A DNA stretch of 64,000 nt from Mycolicibacterium flavescens (GCF_001722335.1 NZ_MIHA01000013.1:62001-126000), one strand, 5' to 3'. Positions 19,452-28,575 are shown, counted from the first letter of the stretch. Program-made: numbers and translations. The notes: generated by a model not told the origin, from the sequence alone.

Positions 19452-20741
19452 ATGAACGCGTTCGCACGTCCATTGCCGACCAGGCTGGCAGCCGCCATCG
19501 TCGCGGCCGGCGTCGTCTCGACCGGAGCCGCCGTCGTCGAGGAGTCCGATCACCGGATCTCGCAGACGATCACCGCGGAGGTGGCTCCTGCATCGATCGT
19601 CACCGAGATGCTGTACAACTTCGGCACCATCGTGTCCGGCGCGGCCGGTGCGTACGCCGCGGTCGCTGACGCCCAGACGTCCCTGCCGTTCGACTTCGGC
19701 ACCGCGGCGCTGATCGCGTTGGAGAACCCGACGCTCGGGCCGAGCCTGTTCAGCTGGTTCGTGCAGCGTTACCTGAACCCCTCCGACGGCTACCCCCCGT
19801 ACACCTACGCATGGGACCTCAAGTCGTCGATCCAATCCATCGCCAGCACCTTCCCGCCGCCGATCGGCGGGGCGATCATCACCGGCCTGAACCAGTTCGC
19901 CGACGCGATCGGCGCGGCGTTCGCCGACTTGCTGCCCGACCCCTCGGCGGGTATCGGCGCCACCACCTACTTCTGGGACAGCACGCCGATCGGCCAGACG
20001 GTCTGGGCGGCGAACCTGGCCGCGGTCGCGCCGATCTATGTGGTGACCAACGTCATCTCCAACCTCGCGTATCTGCCGGCCACCCTGGAGGCGACGTTCG
20101 AGTCGGCGCTGCGCGATCCGAGCCAGATCCTGAACAACCTGAGCTACCTGGCGCACGGACTGCTGGGCCCCGGCGGCCTCCTCGGAGGCGTCGTCGATCC
20201 GATCGTCGCGCCGTTCATCGCGCTCCCGGGCCCGATCGGGGACTTCAGTCAGCAACTCGTGGACGCGTTCTACGGCGGGGTCGATGCGCTGTTGGGACTG
20301 TTGCCGCCGCCGATCCCGCCGACGCCGTTCGGTGCGCCGTCGATGTTCGCGAGCTCCGTCGAGTCGCAGGAGGAGGCAGGCGACGCCGAAGTCGCCGACA
20401 ACGAGTTCTCCGCGCTGAGGTCGGTCCCGGCCGACGACACCACCGACGAGGGTCAGGGCAGTGTCGACGAGGGTTCCGAACCGTCGGAGCCCGCCAAGGA
20501 GGACGAGGACGCGGACGCGGACAGCGGTGACAAGGTTGTGCCGGTGCCGGGGGCTCCAAAGGTCAAGCAGGGCAACAAGTTCGTCCCCGGGGGCGGTGAC
20601 GCCCCGGTGGACGGCGATACCACCGGGTCGCCCGACGAGGTGCAGGCCCCGGCCGACGCTCCCGCGCCGAGCGACGAGGGCGCCGACGACGCCGACGACG
20701 CCGATCAGGACGCGAACGAGCCCGGCGGAGAAGCTGCCTGA
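19452..20741 (+). CDS. Secreted protein with acidic disordered C-terminus, function unknown
   Basis: 429-residue exported protein. An N-terminal signal (residues 1-27, RPLPTRLAAAIVAAGVVSTGAA) precedes a hydrophobic, Pro/Gly-rich region (40-310) with several possible membrane-associating stretches (QTVWAANLAAVAPIYVVTN). The last 120 residues are strongly acidic (Asp/Glu/Ala/Pro) and probably disordered. The middle region resembles the non-repetitive C-terminal parts of PE/PPE-type or other mycobacteria-specific surface proteins, but no PE or PPE motif is present. ATG 19452 follows AAGGGGGAAA. A hairpin terminator lies downstream, so it is monocistronic. Confidence 0.7.
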   Translation: MNAFARPLPTRLAAAIVAAGVVSTGAAVVEESDHRISQTITAEVAPASIVTEMLYNFGTIVSGAAGAYAAVADAQTSLPFDFGTAALIALENPTLGPSLFSWFVQRYLNPSDGYPPYTYAWDLKSSIQSIASTFPPPIGGAIITGLNQFADAIGAAFADLLPDPSAGIGATTYFWDSTPIGQTVWAANLAAVAPIYVVTNVISNLAYLPATLEATFESALRDPSQILNNLSYLAHGLLGPGGLLGGVVDPIVAPFIALPGPIGDFSQQLVDAFYGGVDALLGLLPPPIPPTPFGAPSMFASSVESQEEAGDAEVADNEFSALRSVPADDTTDEGQGSVDEGSEPSEPAKEDEDADADSGDKVVPVPGAPKVKQGNKFVPGGGDAPVDGDTTGSPDEVQAPADAPAPSDEGADDADDADQDANEPGGEAA

Positions 20742-20754
20742 CTCGATCGACGAG

Positions 20755-20786
20755 AAGGCCCGGTCCCGGTGGGGGCCGGGCCTTTT
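20755..20786 (+). terminator. Rho-independent terminator
   Basis: AAGGCCCGGTCCC, short loop, GGGGCCGGGCCTT followed by TT: strong stem 13 bases after the stop of the secreted protein gene and 28 bases before the next ATG. Confidence 0.8.
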
Positions 20787-20813
20787 CATTTCGGGCACCG
20801 GTAGGTTCGAGCC

Positions 20814-21638
20814 ATGCCGCTGCCCCCGCCTTCACCGACCTCCACAGCCGTCGTCACCGGCGCGTCGTCGGGTATCGGTGCCGACTTCGCCCGCGAGTTG
20901 GCCGCCCGCGGTCACGGCGTCACACTGGTCGCCCGCCGTTCCGAGAGGCTGCAGGAACTGGCCGCCGAACTCGGAACCGCTGTGCGCGCTGAGGCCATCG
21001 CCTGCGACATCGCCGACCCCGACGCCCGCGCCGCACTGTTCGACAGGATCGCCGAACGTGGGCTGACCGTCGACATCCTGGTCAACAACGCAGGCATCGG
21101 GACCATCGGCCTGGTGACGAGAGTGCCTCCGGTCGACGAGGTGGCGCAGGTGCGGGTCAACGTCGAGGCGATCGTGGATCTGACGACCCGCGCGGTGCAG
21201 CAGATGGTGCCGCGCGGCCGCGGCGCGATCCTCAACGTCGGCTCCACCGCCGGGTTCTACCCGTTTCCCGGGCAGACAGCGTATGCCGCCACCAAGGCGT
21301 TCGTGCACACCTACAGCGAGGGGTTGCGCGCTGAACTGGCGGGAACGTCGGTGACGGTCGCCATGGTGGCGCCCGGGCCGGTGCGCACCGAATTCCTGCG
21401 GGCGGCCGGGATGGACGAGAAGAAGTTCGCCGCGGCGTTCCCGAAGTTCCTGTGGATGCCCTCGCGTGAGGTCGCCAGGATCGGCGTCGACGCGATCGAG
21501 CACGACCGGGGAAACGTCATCGCCGGGCGACGCAACTGGGTGGCGACCCGGTTCGCGCAGATGCTCCCGCGGGCATTCCTGCTCAAGACGCTGCGCGAAC
21601 AGCACCCGGCGCTGCGGCGGGACCGCTCAGCCCGCTGA
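20814..21638 (+). CDS. SDR family oxidoreductase
   Basis: 274-residue short-chain dehydrogenase. NAD(P)-binding TGASSGIG is at residues 16-23, DILVNNAGIG near 88, and the catalytic Ser-Tyr-Lys set (NVGSTAGFYPFPGQTAYAATKAF) near 145-165. The C-terminus is basic (REQHPALRRDRSAR). The motif set matches the DltE/YqjQ-like classical SDR group. Substrate unknown. Convergent with the AhpD-like gene (4-base gap). Confidence 0.88.
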   Translation: MPLPPPSPTSTAVVTGASSGIGADFARELAARGHGVTLVARRSERLQELAAELGTAVRAEAIACDIADPDARAALFDRIAERGLTVDILVNNAGIGTIGLVTRVPPVDEVAQVRVNVEAIVDLTTRAVQQMVPRGRGAILNVGSTAGFYPFPGQTAYAATKAFVHTYSEGLRAELAGTSVTVAMVAPGPVRTEFLRAAGMDEKKFAAAFPKFLWMPSREVARIGVDAIEHDRGNVIAGRRNWVATRFAQMLPRAFLLKTLREQHPALRRDRSAR

Positions 21639-21642
21639 CGGC

Positions 21643-22197
21643 TCAGTTGCGCAACGGCCAGGGGCGCATCCACGCCTCGACCGGCAGCGCCAGCCCGTTG
21701 CACAGCGTGCAGATGGTGCGGTACCAGCCCACCGCGACGAGCAACTCCATCCGCTGCTCGTCATCGAGCTTGTCGCCCAACGCGTTCCACGTGTGCTCCG
21801 ACCACGTCCCGACGCTCTCGACCTCGTCGACCGCCGCGATCAGCACCCGTTCGAACGCGTCGAACTTCTCGAGGTCCCCGGTGACGAGCGCATCGCATTC
21901 GTCGGCGCGCACACCGGCGATCGGACCCCAGAACGCCGCCTGTCCACCCCACTCGTAGGCGCACCCCAACAGCGCGCAGATCCGCAGGATCGCGATCGTG
22001 CGCAGCCGGGGCGGAAGCCGGGTGTCGGCGTACAGCGACTCGCCCAACTTACGTAGCCGCGCCGCAAGATTCGGGTGCCGCTGCAGGCAGCGCACCAGCA
22101 TCAGCGGCTCATAGGTGCGGTCGGGATGGCCCCAGCTGTGGATGCCCGCGGCGTCCTCGTCGCTCCAGGGCGGCGCCAGCGGTGCGACCCGGGTCAT
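21643..22197 (-). CDS. Carboxymuconolactone decarboxylase/AhpD-like protein
   Basis: 184-residue AhpD-fold protein. The helical core RTIAILRICALLGCAYEWGGQAAFWG (about residues 66-91) carries one cysteine where AhpD has a CxxC, so peroxidase-coupled thiol chemistry is unlikely. Related proteins are decarboxylases or of unknown function. Its ATG overlaps the stop of the upstream amidohydrolase (ATGA at 22194-22197), so both are one translational unit, perhaps in catabolism of an N-acyl or cyclic amide substrate. Confidence 0.8.
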   Translation of the reverse strand: MTRVAPLAPPWSDEDAAGIHSWGHPDRTYEPLMLVRCLQRHPNLAARLRKLGESLYADTRLPPRLRTIAILRICALLGCAYEWGGQAAFWGPIAGVRADECDALVTGDLEKFDAFERVLIAAVDEVESVGTWSEHTWNALGDKLDDEQRMELLVAVGWYRTICTLCNGLALPVEAWMRPWPLRN

Positions 22198-23918
22198 GCC
22201 GTGGAAGCGGGCTGACGGCCGCGGATCAGCCGGCCCGGCCGCGCGGCGGTGGGCACCCCGTTCTCGGCGATGATCTCGCCGGACACGATCGTCGCGACGT
22301 AGCCGTCGGCGCGCTGATCGAGTCGGCGACCGCCCGCCGGCAGATCGTTGGCGATCACAGGCCGGTGCAGATGCACTGCGTCGTGGTCGATGACGTTGAC
22401 GTCGGCCTTGTAGCCGACCGCGAGGCGGCCGCGGTCCGCCAGGCCCGCCACCCGCGCCGGCACCGACGTGAGCTCCCGCACCACCTCGGCCACCGACAGC
22501 CGCCCGGCCGAACGGTCGCGCGCCCAGTGCGCCAACATGTAGGTGGGAAAGCTTGCGTCGCAGATCATCCCGTAGTGGGCGCCGCCGTCGCCGAGGCCGA
22601 GCACCACATCGTCGCGGCGGATCAGCTCCGCGACCGTGTCGAGGCTGCCGTCGCGGAAGTTGGCGAGCGTGACCAGCAGCATGGCGTGCCCGTCGTCGTC
22701 GAGCAAGCGGTCGTAGGCCTCCTCGAGCGGGTCGACGCCACGCGCACGGGCGCGGGCACCGACCGAATCCTGTGGGGCCGGTTCGTAATTCGGCGGATCA
22801 CCGAGCGGGTACATGTAGTCCCACGCCTGCGCGGCGAACATCAGCGGATGCCCGTCGCTGCTCGGCTTGTCGGTCAGGATCCGTTCGCGCACTTCGGGTC
22901 TGCGCATCATCGCGACACGTTCGGCCAGCGGCAGGTCGGCGATCTCCCGGTACGACGGGTACATGACGAACGGGTTGCCCGACAGTTCCAGGCCGAGCAC
23001 CAGCCCGATCGGGCGCGGGAAGATCTGACCGGTCACGTCACCGCCGTTGGCGTTGGCCTTCTCCACCATGCGCAGCGCGTCGAGGTGGATCGGCGGGCCC
23101 GCGTTACCGATCGCCAGCGTGAACGTCACCGGCAGACCCACTTCGGAGGCGACGTCGAAGACCGCGGCGAGCGCCCCCTCGTAGTCGCCGGCCATCAGGT
23201 CCGGGACGAACTGGAGCAGTCCGCCGCCGGCGTCGTCGACACCGCGCGCGATGGCCTCGATCTCGGCGTACTCCGCCTCGTAACTCGGAATCGGTTGTCC
23301 GCCCGCAGTCTTGTGCAGGGTCAGCCGCGACGACGCGAACCCCAGCGCGCCGACCCGCACGGCCTCCTCGGCCAGTTTGCGCATCAACGCGAGGTCCTCG
23401 GCGGTGGCCGGTTCGCGGTCCACCCCGCGCTGGCCCATCACGTACACCCGCAGCGGCGAATGCGGCAGAAACGCCGCCACATCGATGTCGCGGTGGCGGG
23501 CCTCCAGCGCGTCGAGGAACTCGGGGAACGTCTCCCACGTCCACGGCAACCCGTCGACCATCACCGCGCCCGGGATGTCCTCGACCCCGGCCATCACGTC
23601 GACGAGCACGTCGTGGTCCTCGGCACGGCACGGCGCGAACCCGACCCCGCAGTTACCCATCACCGCCGTGGTCACCCCGTGCGCCGACGACGGGATCATC
23701 CGATCCGACCAGATCGCCTGCCCGTCGTAGTGCGTGTGCAGGTCGACGAAGCCGGGGGTGACGAGCAGACCGGTCGCGTCGATCTCGCGTTCCCCGGGCT
23801 CTGCCACCACACCGACGGCGGCGATCACCCCGCCGGATATCGCGAGGTCCCCGACGTAGGGTTCGCCGCCGAGACCGTCGACGATCGTGCCGCCGCGAAT
23901 GACGAGTTCATGTGTCAT
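22194..23918 (-). CDS. Amidohydrolase of the N-acyl-D-amino-acid deacylase family
   Basis: 574-residue metal-dependent amidohydrolase. The H-x-H motif FVDLHTHYDGQAIWSD is near residue 60 and the D-aminoacylase-type segment TTAVMGNCGVGFAPCR near 88. A C-terminal GLGDGGAHYGMICD has the metal/catalytic Asp, and the usual KADVNVIDH closes the composite beta-sandwich. Likely hydrolyses an N-acylated amino acid or related amide in the cytosol; exact substrate unknown. It precedes and overlaps the AhpD-like gene. It diverges from the VOC gene with only 22 bases between starts, so their promoters must overlap coding sequence. Confidence 0.86.
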   Translation of the reverse strand: MTHELVIRGGTIVDGLGGEPYVGDLAISGGVIAAVGVVAEPGEREIDATGLLVTPGFVDLHTHYDGQAIWSDRMIPSSAHGVTTAVMGNCGVGFAPCRAEDHDVLVDVMAGVEDIPGAVMVDGLPWTWETFPEFLDALEARHRDIDVAAFLPHSPLRVYVMGQRGVDREPATAEDLALMRKLAEEAVRVGALGFASSRLTLHKTAGGQPIPSYEAEYAEIEAIARGVDDAGGGLLQFVPDLMAGDYEGALAAVFDVASEVGLPVTFTLAIGNAGPPIHLDALRMVEKANANGGDVTGQIFPRPIGLVLGLELSGNPFVMYPSYREIADLPLAERVAMMRRPEVRERILTDKPSSDGHPLMFAAQAWDYMYPLGDPPNYEPAPQDSVGARARARGVDPLEEAYDRLLDDDGHAMLLVTLANFRDGSLDTVAELIRRDDVVLGLGDGGAHYGMICDASFPTYMLAHWARDRSAGRLSVAEVVRELTSVPARVAGLADRGRLAVGYKADVNVIDHDAVHLHRPVIANDLPAGGRRLDQRADGYVATIVSGEIIAENGVPTAARPGRLIRGRQPASTA

Positions 23919-23940
23919 AGGTCGAATCTACGATGTGCCG

Positions 23941-24330
23941 ATGATCGACCACTTCGGAATCAACTGTGCGGACTGGGAGCGGTCCAAGGCGTTCTACGAC
24001 TCCGTGCTCGGCGTGCTGGGATACACCCGCCAACTCGACTACCGGGTCGCCATCGGCTACGGCCGCGACGGCAAACCCGATTTCTGGATCGCCGACATGA
24101 GCGCGGGGGAGGCGGCCGGGCCCAACCGCGAGGTGCATTTCGCGTTCCGGGCCGCCGACACCGACGCGGTGCAGGCCTTCTACGACGCCGCGCTCGCCGC
24201 GGGCGCCGAGTCGTTGCACGCGCCCCGGTTGTGGCCCGAATACCACCCCGGCTACTTCGGCGCGTTCGTGCGCGATCCGGACGGCAACAACATCGAGGCC
24301 GTCTTCCACGGGGCGCCGCCGGCGGGCTGA
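23941..24330 (+). CDS. VOC (glyoxalase/bleomycin-resistance) family protein
   Basis: 129-residue vicinal-oxygen-chelate protein made of two beta-alpha-beta-beta-beta modules. Start MIDHFGINCADWERSKAFYDSVLGVLGY and end GYFGAFVRDPDGNNIEAVFH are typical, with metal ligands His4 and the C-terminal Glu of NNIEAV. Members isomerise, cleave or bind small electrophiles or antibiotics. ATG 23941; 17 bases before the DinB gene, likely the first gene of a three-gene operon (VOC, DinB, PAP2). Confidence 0.88.
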   Translation: MIDHFGINCADWERSKAFYDSVLGVLGYTRQLDYRVAIGYGRDGKPDFWIADMSAGEAAGPNREVHFAFRAADTDAVQAFYDAALAAGAESLHAPRLWPEYHPGYFGAFVRDPDGNNIEAVFHGAPPAG

Positions 24331-24347
24331 CGTATAACGTCGACGTC

Positions 24348-24863
24348 ATGGCTGACTCAGATGCGGCGGCGGTCCGCGAGGTCTTACGTGACGCGTTCAC
24401 CCGCCAGATAGAGCACGTCGAGGACCTCACCGACGGGCTGACCGACGAGACGGCGTTCTTTCGGCCGACGCCGACGGCCAACAGCATCGCCTGGCTGATC
24501 TGGCACAGCGCGCGCCAGCAGGATCTGCAGGTGTGCGACCTCGCCGGCACCGAGCAGGTCTGGTTGCGCGACGGCTGGGTGGACCGCTTCGGCCTCGACC
24601 TGCCCCGGGAGGCGATGGGCTACGGCGACAGCCCCGACGATGTCGGCAAGGTCCGCGTCCCGGCGGATCTGCTGGCCGGCTACTACCACGCCGTGCACAA
24701 GATGACGCTGGAGTACGTCGCGTCGGTGACGCCCGAGGAGTTGAGCCGCGTCATCGACACCAACTGGGATCCGCCGGTCACCACCAGCGCCCGGTTGGTC
24801 AGCATCATCGACGACGCCGCCCAACACCTCGGTCAGGCGGCGTACATCCGCGGTATTGCGTGA
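24348..24863 (+). CDS. DinB superfamily protein (DUF664-type)
   Basis: 171-residue four-helix DinB-like protein. His residues at the metal-site positions are in SIAWLIWHSARQQD (about residue 50) and IIDDAAQHLGQAAYIRG (C-terminal). It may be a thiol (mycothiol)-dependent transferase or isomerase; substrate unknown. Between a VOC gene (17 bases) and a PAP2 gene (GTGA overlap at 24860), so co-expression is expected. Confidence 0.84.
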   Translation: MADSDAAAVREVLRDAFTRQIEHVEDLTDGLTDETAFFRPTPTANSIAWLIWHSARQQDLQVCDLAGTEQVWLRDGWVDRFGLDLPREAMGYGDSPDDVGKVRVPADLLAGYYHAVHKMTLEYVASVTPEELSRVIDTNWDPPVTTSARLVSIIDDAAQHLGQAAYIRGIA

Positions 24864-25417
24864 TCCGCTGGTGGCCGTCGATCGGGTTGGCGGCGATGCT
24901 GCTGCTCGGCTGGGCGGTCGGCGCGTCCTCCACCGGGCTCGACGACTGGTTCCAGAGCCTCGGGCACACCCCGGTGCGCCCGCTCAACAAGCTCGCCGAT
25001 CCGCGCCTGCTGATCATCGTGCTGGCAGGTTTGCTGCTCGTCGGCGCGTGGCAGCGGCGGTGGAGGCTGGTCGCGATGACCGCGCTGGCGCCGCTGATCG
25101 GATTGGCGTTCGTCCGGGTGCTCAAGCCGATCTTCGGGCGGGACAAGAGCGGCGGGTTGGCGTATCCGAGCGGGCACATCACCACGATGACGATCGTGTT
25201 GGGGTTGGTGGTCCTGGTGGCGGGGGCGGCGTGGTGGATGGTGACGGTGGCGCTCGTCGTGCTCGCGCTGGCCGCCGTCGGCGTGGGCTCGACCTTCCAC
25301 TACTTCACCGACACCGTGGGCGGGCTGCTGCTGGGATCGGCGATCGTCAGCGCCGCGGCGCTCGTCGCGCGCCGGGACCTGACCAGGAACGCCCGACCTC
25401 GCAGCTTCCCTGGCTAA
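24860..25417 (+). CDS. PAP2-family membrane phosphatase
   Basis: 185-residue integral membrane protein with five to six hydrophobic helices. PAP2 signature motifs are degenerate but present: K-P-I-F-G-R-D near residue 90, PSGHITTMT (motif 2) near 103, and STFHYFTDTVGG (motif 3, catalytic His and Asp) near 145. Such enzymes dephosphorylate lipid pyrophosphates or phosphatidate on the outer side of the membrane. GTG start overlaps the DinB stop. Not essential-looking bacA-type; substrate unknown. Confidence 0.83.
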   Translation: MIRWWPSIGLAAMLLLGWAVGASSTGLDDWFQSLGHTPVRPLNKLADPRLLIIVLAGLLLVGAWQRRWRLVAMTALAPLIGLAFVRVLKPIFGRDKSGGLAYPSGHITTMTIVLGLVVLVAGAAWWMVTVALVVLALAAVGVGSTFHYFTDTVGGLLLGSAIVSAAALVARRDLTRNARPRSFPG

Positions 25418-25442
25418 TCTTTCGGTCTGCAAGAATCGGGGT

Positions 25443-26021
25443 ATGACTGCGCCGGAACCACGACCGGGGCTGCGTGAGCGAAAGAAGATCCAGACCCGTG
25501 CCCGGATCCGGCGCGAAGCGCTCGGGCTGATCCAGGAGCAGGGTTACCAGGCCACCACCGTCGAACAGATCTCCGACGCCGCCGACATCTCACCGCGCAC
25601 CTTCTCCCGCTACTTCTCGACCAAAGAGGCGGTGCTGCTCTCCGTCGACCACATCCCGCCGATCATCGAGGCATTCATCGCCGCGCCCGCACACCTGTCG
25701 GTCATCGACGCCTACCGCCAGGCCGTGGAGACGACGTTCGCCGCGCTCGACGACGACGCACGCGAGGAGGCGATCGTCGGGCAGCGGTTGATGTACTCCG
25801 TGCCCGAGGCGGCCGGCCTGATCTACACCGAGTATGTCCGCCTGATCGGGCCGATCACCGACGCGCTGACACAGCGGCCGGACGCGCCGACCGACCCCGT
25901 GGAACGCCGGGTGCTGGCGGGTGCGATCGTCGGCGTGCTCATCGGCGCCTCCCACGGCACCCCGCTGCCGGGGGACCCGATCTCGACGAGCCTGCGCGTG
26001 CTCGACCGGATGCTCAGATAA
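25443..26021 (+). CDS. TetR/AcrR family regulator
   Basis: 192-residue regulator. HTH at about residues 22-65 (ALGLIQEQGYQATTVEQISDAADISPRTFSRYFSTKEAV), then a helical ligand domain. A perfect TTGACA-GG-TGTCAA dyad lies 5 bases after its stop and upstream of the aldehyde dehydrogenase, which is therefore the likely target. No copy of that dyad is seen upstream of the regulator itself. Confidence 0.88.
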   Translation: MTAPEPRPGLRERKKIQTRARIRREALGLIQEQGYQATTVEQISDAADISPRTFSRYFSTKEAVLLSVDHIPPIIEAFIAAPAHLSVIDAYRQAVETTFAALDDDAREEAIVGQRLMYSVPEAAGLIYTEYVRLIGPITDALTQRPDAPTDPVERRVLAGAIVGVLIGASHGTPLPGDPISTSLRVLDRMLR

Positions 26022-26025
26022 TTTC

Positions 26026-26039
26026 TTGACAGGTGTCAA
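26026..26039. promoter_or_regulatory. Candidate TetR operator before aldehyde dehydrogenase
   Basis: Perfect inverted repeat TTGACA-GG-TGTCAA between the TetR gene stop and the aldehyde dehydrogenase start. The left arm could also act as a -35 hexamer, so binding there would block transcription of the dehydrogenase. Confidence 0.5.
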
Positions 26040-26074
26040 CCCGGCTGCGACCTGGATCACACGAGGTGGCTAGC

Positions 26075-27601
26075 ATGGAGGTCATGACCGCGACACCTGA
26101 GGTTGAATTGCCCGAGACCAGCACGATTCGCAACCCCGCGACAGGTGCTGTCGCCGGCACGGTGCGCTGGACCGATCCCTCCGACGTGCCGCGCATCGCC
26201 GCCGGCCTGCGCGAGGCGCAACGACAGTGGGAGGCGCGCGGTGCCGCCGGCCGCGCCAAGGTGCTGGCCCGCTACGCGGTGTGGCTGGGTGAGCACCGCG
26301 AGGAGATCGAGTCGCTGCTGATCGCCGAGACCGGCAAGTCCGCCGTCGACGCGGCGCAGGAAGTACCGCTGCTGATCATGATCGCGTCGTACTACATCAA
26401 GACCATGGAGAAGGCGCTGGCGCCCGAGAAGCGGCCCGCGCCTCTGCCGTTCCTGTCGATCAAGAAGATCGAGGTGCACTACCGGCCGCGCCCGGTGGTC
26501 GGCATCATCGCGCCGTGGAACTACCCGGTGGCCAACGCGCTGATGGACGCGATCGGGGCGCTGGCCGCCGGCTGCGCGGTGCTGCTCAAACCGTCGGAGC
26601 GCACGCCGTTGACCGCCGAGCTGTTGCTGCGCGGCTGGCTGGATTCCGGGGCGCCGGAGGTGCTGGCGCTGGCGCAGGGCGCCCGCGAGGTGGCCGAGGC
26701 CGTCATCGACAACGCCGACTTCATTCAGTTCACCGGTTCCAGCGCGACCGGCGCCAAGGTGATGGAGCGCGCCGCGCCCCGGCTCACGCCGGTCAGCCTC
26801 GAACTCGGCGGCAAGGACCCGATGATCGTGCTCGAGGACGCCGACATCGACCTGGCCGCGCACGCCGCGGTCTGGGGTGCGTTCTTCAACGCCGGGCAGA
26901 CCTGTGTGTCGGTGGAGCGGGTGTACGTGCTCGACACGGTCTACGACAAGTTCGTGGCCGCGGTGGTGCGCGACGTCGAGAAGCTGAAGATGGGCACCGG
27001 CGACGGGTACGACTTCGGCTCGCTGATCGACGAATCGCAGGTCGCCGTCACCGCCCGCCACGTCGACGATGCGCTGGCCAAGGGGGCGCGGGCGCTGACC
27101 GGGGGTCAGCGCCCCGAGGGTTCGGGCAGCTTCTACCCGCCGACCGTGCTGGTCGATGTGGATCACTCGATGCTGTGCATGACCGACGAGACGTTCGGCC
27201 CGACGCTACCGATCATGAAGGTCGCCAGCGCCGACGAGGCCGTCCGGTTGTCCAACGACAGCCCGTACGGGCTCAGCGCGTCGGTGTTCTCCGCCGACGT
27301 GGAACGCGCCAAACGGGTTGCCATGCAGCTGGATTGCGGTGCGGTCAACATCAACGACGTGATCTCGAACCTGATGGTCACCACCGCGCCGATGGGCGGC
27401 TGGAAGACGTCGGGGCTGGGTGCGCGGTTCGGTGGGGCCGAGGGTCTGCGCAAGTACTGCCGGCAGGAAACGGTGGTGGCGCCGCGCACGGCCGTCGGCG
27501 CGGGCGGCAACTACTACAACAATTCGCCCAAGGCGCTCAAGCGGATGAACACGATGATGACCAAGCTCGCGCTGATCACCCCGAAGCGGTTCGCCAAGTA
27601 G
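26075..27601 (+). CDS. Aldehyde dehydrogenase (succinate-semialdehyde dehydrogenase-like)
   Basis: 508-residue NAD(P)-dependent aldehyde dehydrogenase. It has the cofactor-binding IIAPWNYPVANALMD (about residue 145), FTGSSATGAKVME (about 222), catalytic Glu in LELGGKDPMIV and catalytic Cys in FNAGQTCVSVERVYV (about 282). It is closest in pattern to GabD2-type succinate-semialdehyde dehydrogenases, but the substrate is not proven. ATG 26075 and ATG 26084 are both possible. A TetR gene immediately upstream and the dyad at 26026 suggest ligand-inducible expression. Confidence 0.88.
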   Translation: MEVMTATPEVELPETSTIRNPATGAVAGTVRWTDPSDVPRIAAGLREAQRQWEARGAAGRAKVLARYAVWLGEHREEIESLLIAETGKSAVDAAQEVPLLIMIASYYIKTMEKALAPEKRPAPLPFLSIKKIEVHYRPRPVVGIIAPWNYPVANALMDAIGALAAGCAVLLKPSERTPLTAELLLRGWLDSGAPEVLALAQGAREVAEAVIDNADFIQFTGSSATGAKVMERAAPRLTPVSLELGGKDPMIVLEDADIDLAAHAAVWGAFFNAGQTCVSVERVYVLDTVYDKFVAAVVRDVEKLKMGTGDGYDFGSLIDESQVAVTARHVDDALAKGARALTGGQRPEGSGSFYPPTVLVDVDHSMLCMTDETFGPTLPIMKVASADEAVRLSNDSPYGLSASVFSADVERAKRVAMQLDCGAVNINDVISNLMVTTAPMGGWKTSGLGARFGGAEGLRKYCRQETVVAPRTAVGAGGNYYNNSPKALKRMNTMMTKLALITPKRFAK

Positions 27602-27627
27602 ATCCGCGGCGGTCGAGGTCGAGGCCG

Positions 27628-27686
27628 CCGAGAGTAGGGTTTCTGATGCGATTACTCGCGTTCCGTGTCAAAAACCCCACTCTCGG
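27628..27686. repeat. 59-bp imperfect palindrome (element A)
   Basis: Arms CCGAGAGTAGGGTTT and AAACCCCACTCTCGG (one mismatch) around a 29-base loop, 26 bases after the aldehyde dehydrogenase stop. Its length, its outer C-C-G-A-G-x-G-T and inner GGGTTT(TTG) bases, and its central CGCG match the elements at 40913 and 55130. It would form a strong hairpin in RNA, but no T-run follows. Confidence 0.7.
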
Positions 27687-27701
27687 TGAAGGAGGACGCG
27701 C

Positions 27702-28547
27702 GTGCGGTTGGTGACGACCGTGTTCCTGTGGCTGATCACCACCGCCCTGCTGGCGGTCGCGGTGCCCTCGATGTGGGCCCAGCGCACCGTGGTCGACGCC
27801 GACGGGTACGCGGCGCTGGCCGAAACCGCGGCCAAGGACCCGCAGCTGCAGAAGGCGATGGCCGGCATCCTGGCCACCGAAGTGACGTCCTACATGTCCG
27901 ACAACGGCTACGACGTCGACAACACCCTGATCAACGGCGTGGCCTCGGCCTACACCGCCAACCCGACGTTCCCCGACCAGTTCGCGCTGGCGAACATCGT
28001 CGGGCACCGCTGGATGTTCACCGACGCCGCCCACCAGGTCGACGGCACCGATCAGTGGATCCTGGATCTGGGCCCGATGCTCGCCGACGAGTCATTCCGC
28101 CGCACCCTGGGCAACTTCGGGGTCGAGACACCCGACACGCTGCCCGTGCCGGTCACGATCTCGGACACCTGGCGGCCCGGCCAACTCAAGGCGGCCGCCA
28201 CGTGGAGCCCGTGGATCAGCATCGGGTCGACGATCCTGACCGGTGTTTTCGCGCTGCTGACGCTGACCGCCGCACGGTCGAGGGGCAAAACGCTTGCTGC
28301 GCTCGGTGTTTCGGCTCTGCTCGTCGGAGCGGCCGGCTGGGCGGGGCTGGAGGTGGCGCGACGCTGGATCAACGACTCGCTGAACCGGCTCTCCGGAGAC
28401 CTGCGCGAGGTCGCCGACGTCATGGTGGCCACCGCCGAGGACAGCCTGCACCACTGGCTGAACCTGACCCTCGCCGCCGGCGGTGTGCTCGTGGTGTTCG
28501 GTGTGCTGGTGTCGGTGCTGGCCGGGTTGCGTCGCCGCGACGTCTAG
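27702..28547 (+). CDS. Membrane protein with extracytoplasmic domain, function unknown
   Basis: 281-residue protein. An N-terminal membrane anchor (residues 1-25) is followed by an extracytoplasmic region of about 140 residues rich in Asp/Thr (ATEVTSYMSDNGYDVDNTLINGV...), then three hydrophobic segments (about 170-190, 198-218 and 252-272), leaving a short basic C-terminus. GTG start at 27702. The same layout (anchor, periplasmic helical part, C-terminal TM pair) occurs in uncharacterised actinobacterial proteins. It lies just after palindrome A and 28 bases upstream of the DUF2889 gene. Confidence 0.75.
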   Translation: MRLVTTVFLWLITTALLAVAVPSMWAQRTVVDADGYAALAETAAKDPQLQKAMAGILATEVTSYMSDNGYDVDNTLINGVASAYTANPTFPDQFALANIVGHRWMFTDAAHQVDGTDQWILDLGPMLADESFRRTLGNFGVETPDTLPVPVTISDTWRPGQLKAAATWSPWISIGSTILTGVFALLTLTAARSRGKTLAALGVSALLVGAAGWAGLEVARRWINDSLNRLSGDLREVADVMVATAEDSLHHWLNLTLAAGGVLVVFGVLVSVLAGLRRRDV

Positions 28548-28575
28548 CCGAGCGCGATATTGCTACGGTCAGTGC

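Noticed and set aside
21643..22197. AhpD-like protein considered as an alkylhydroperoxidase
   Set aside because: The CxxC redox pair is missing and no ahpC is adjacent.
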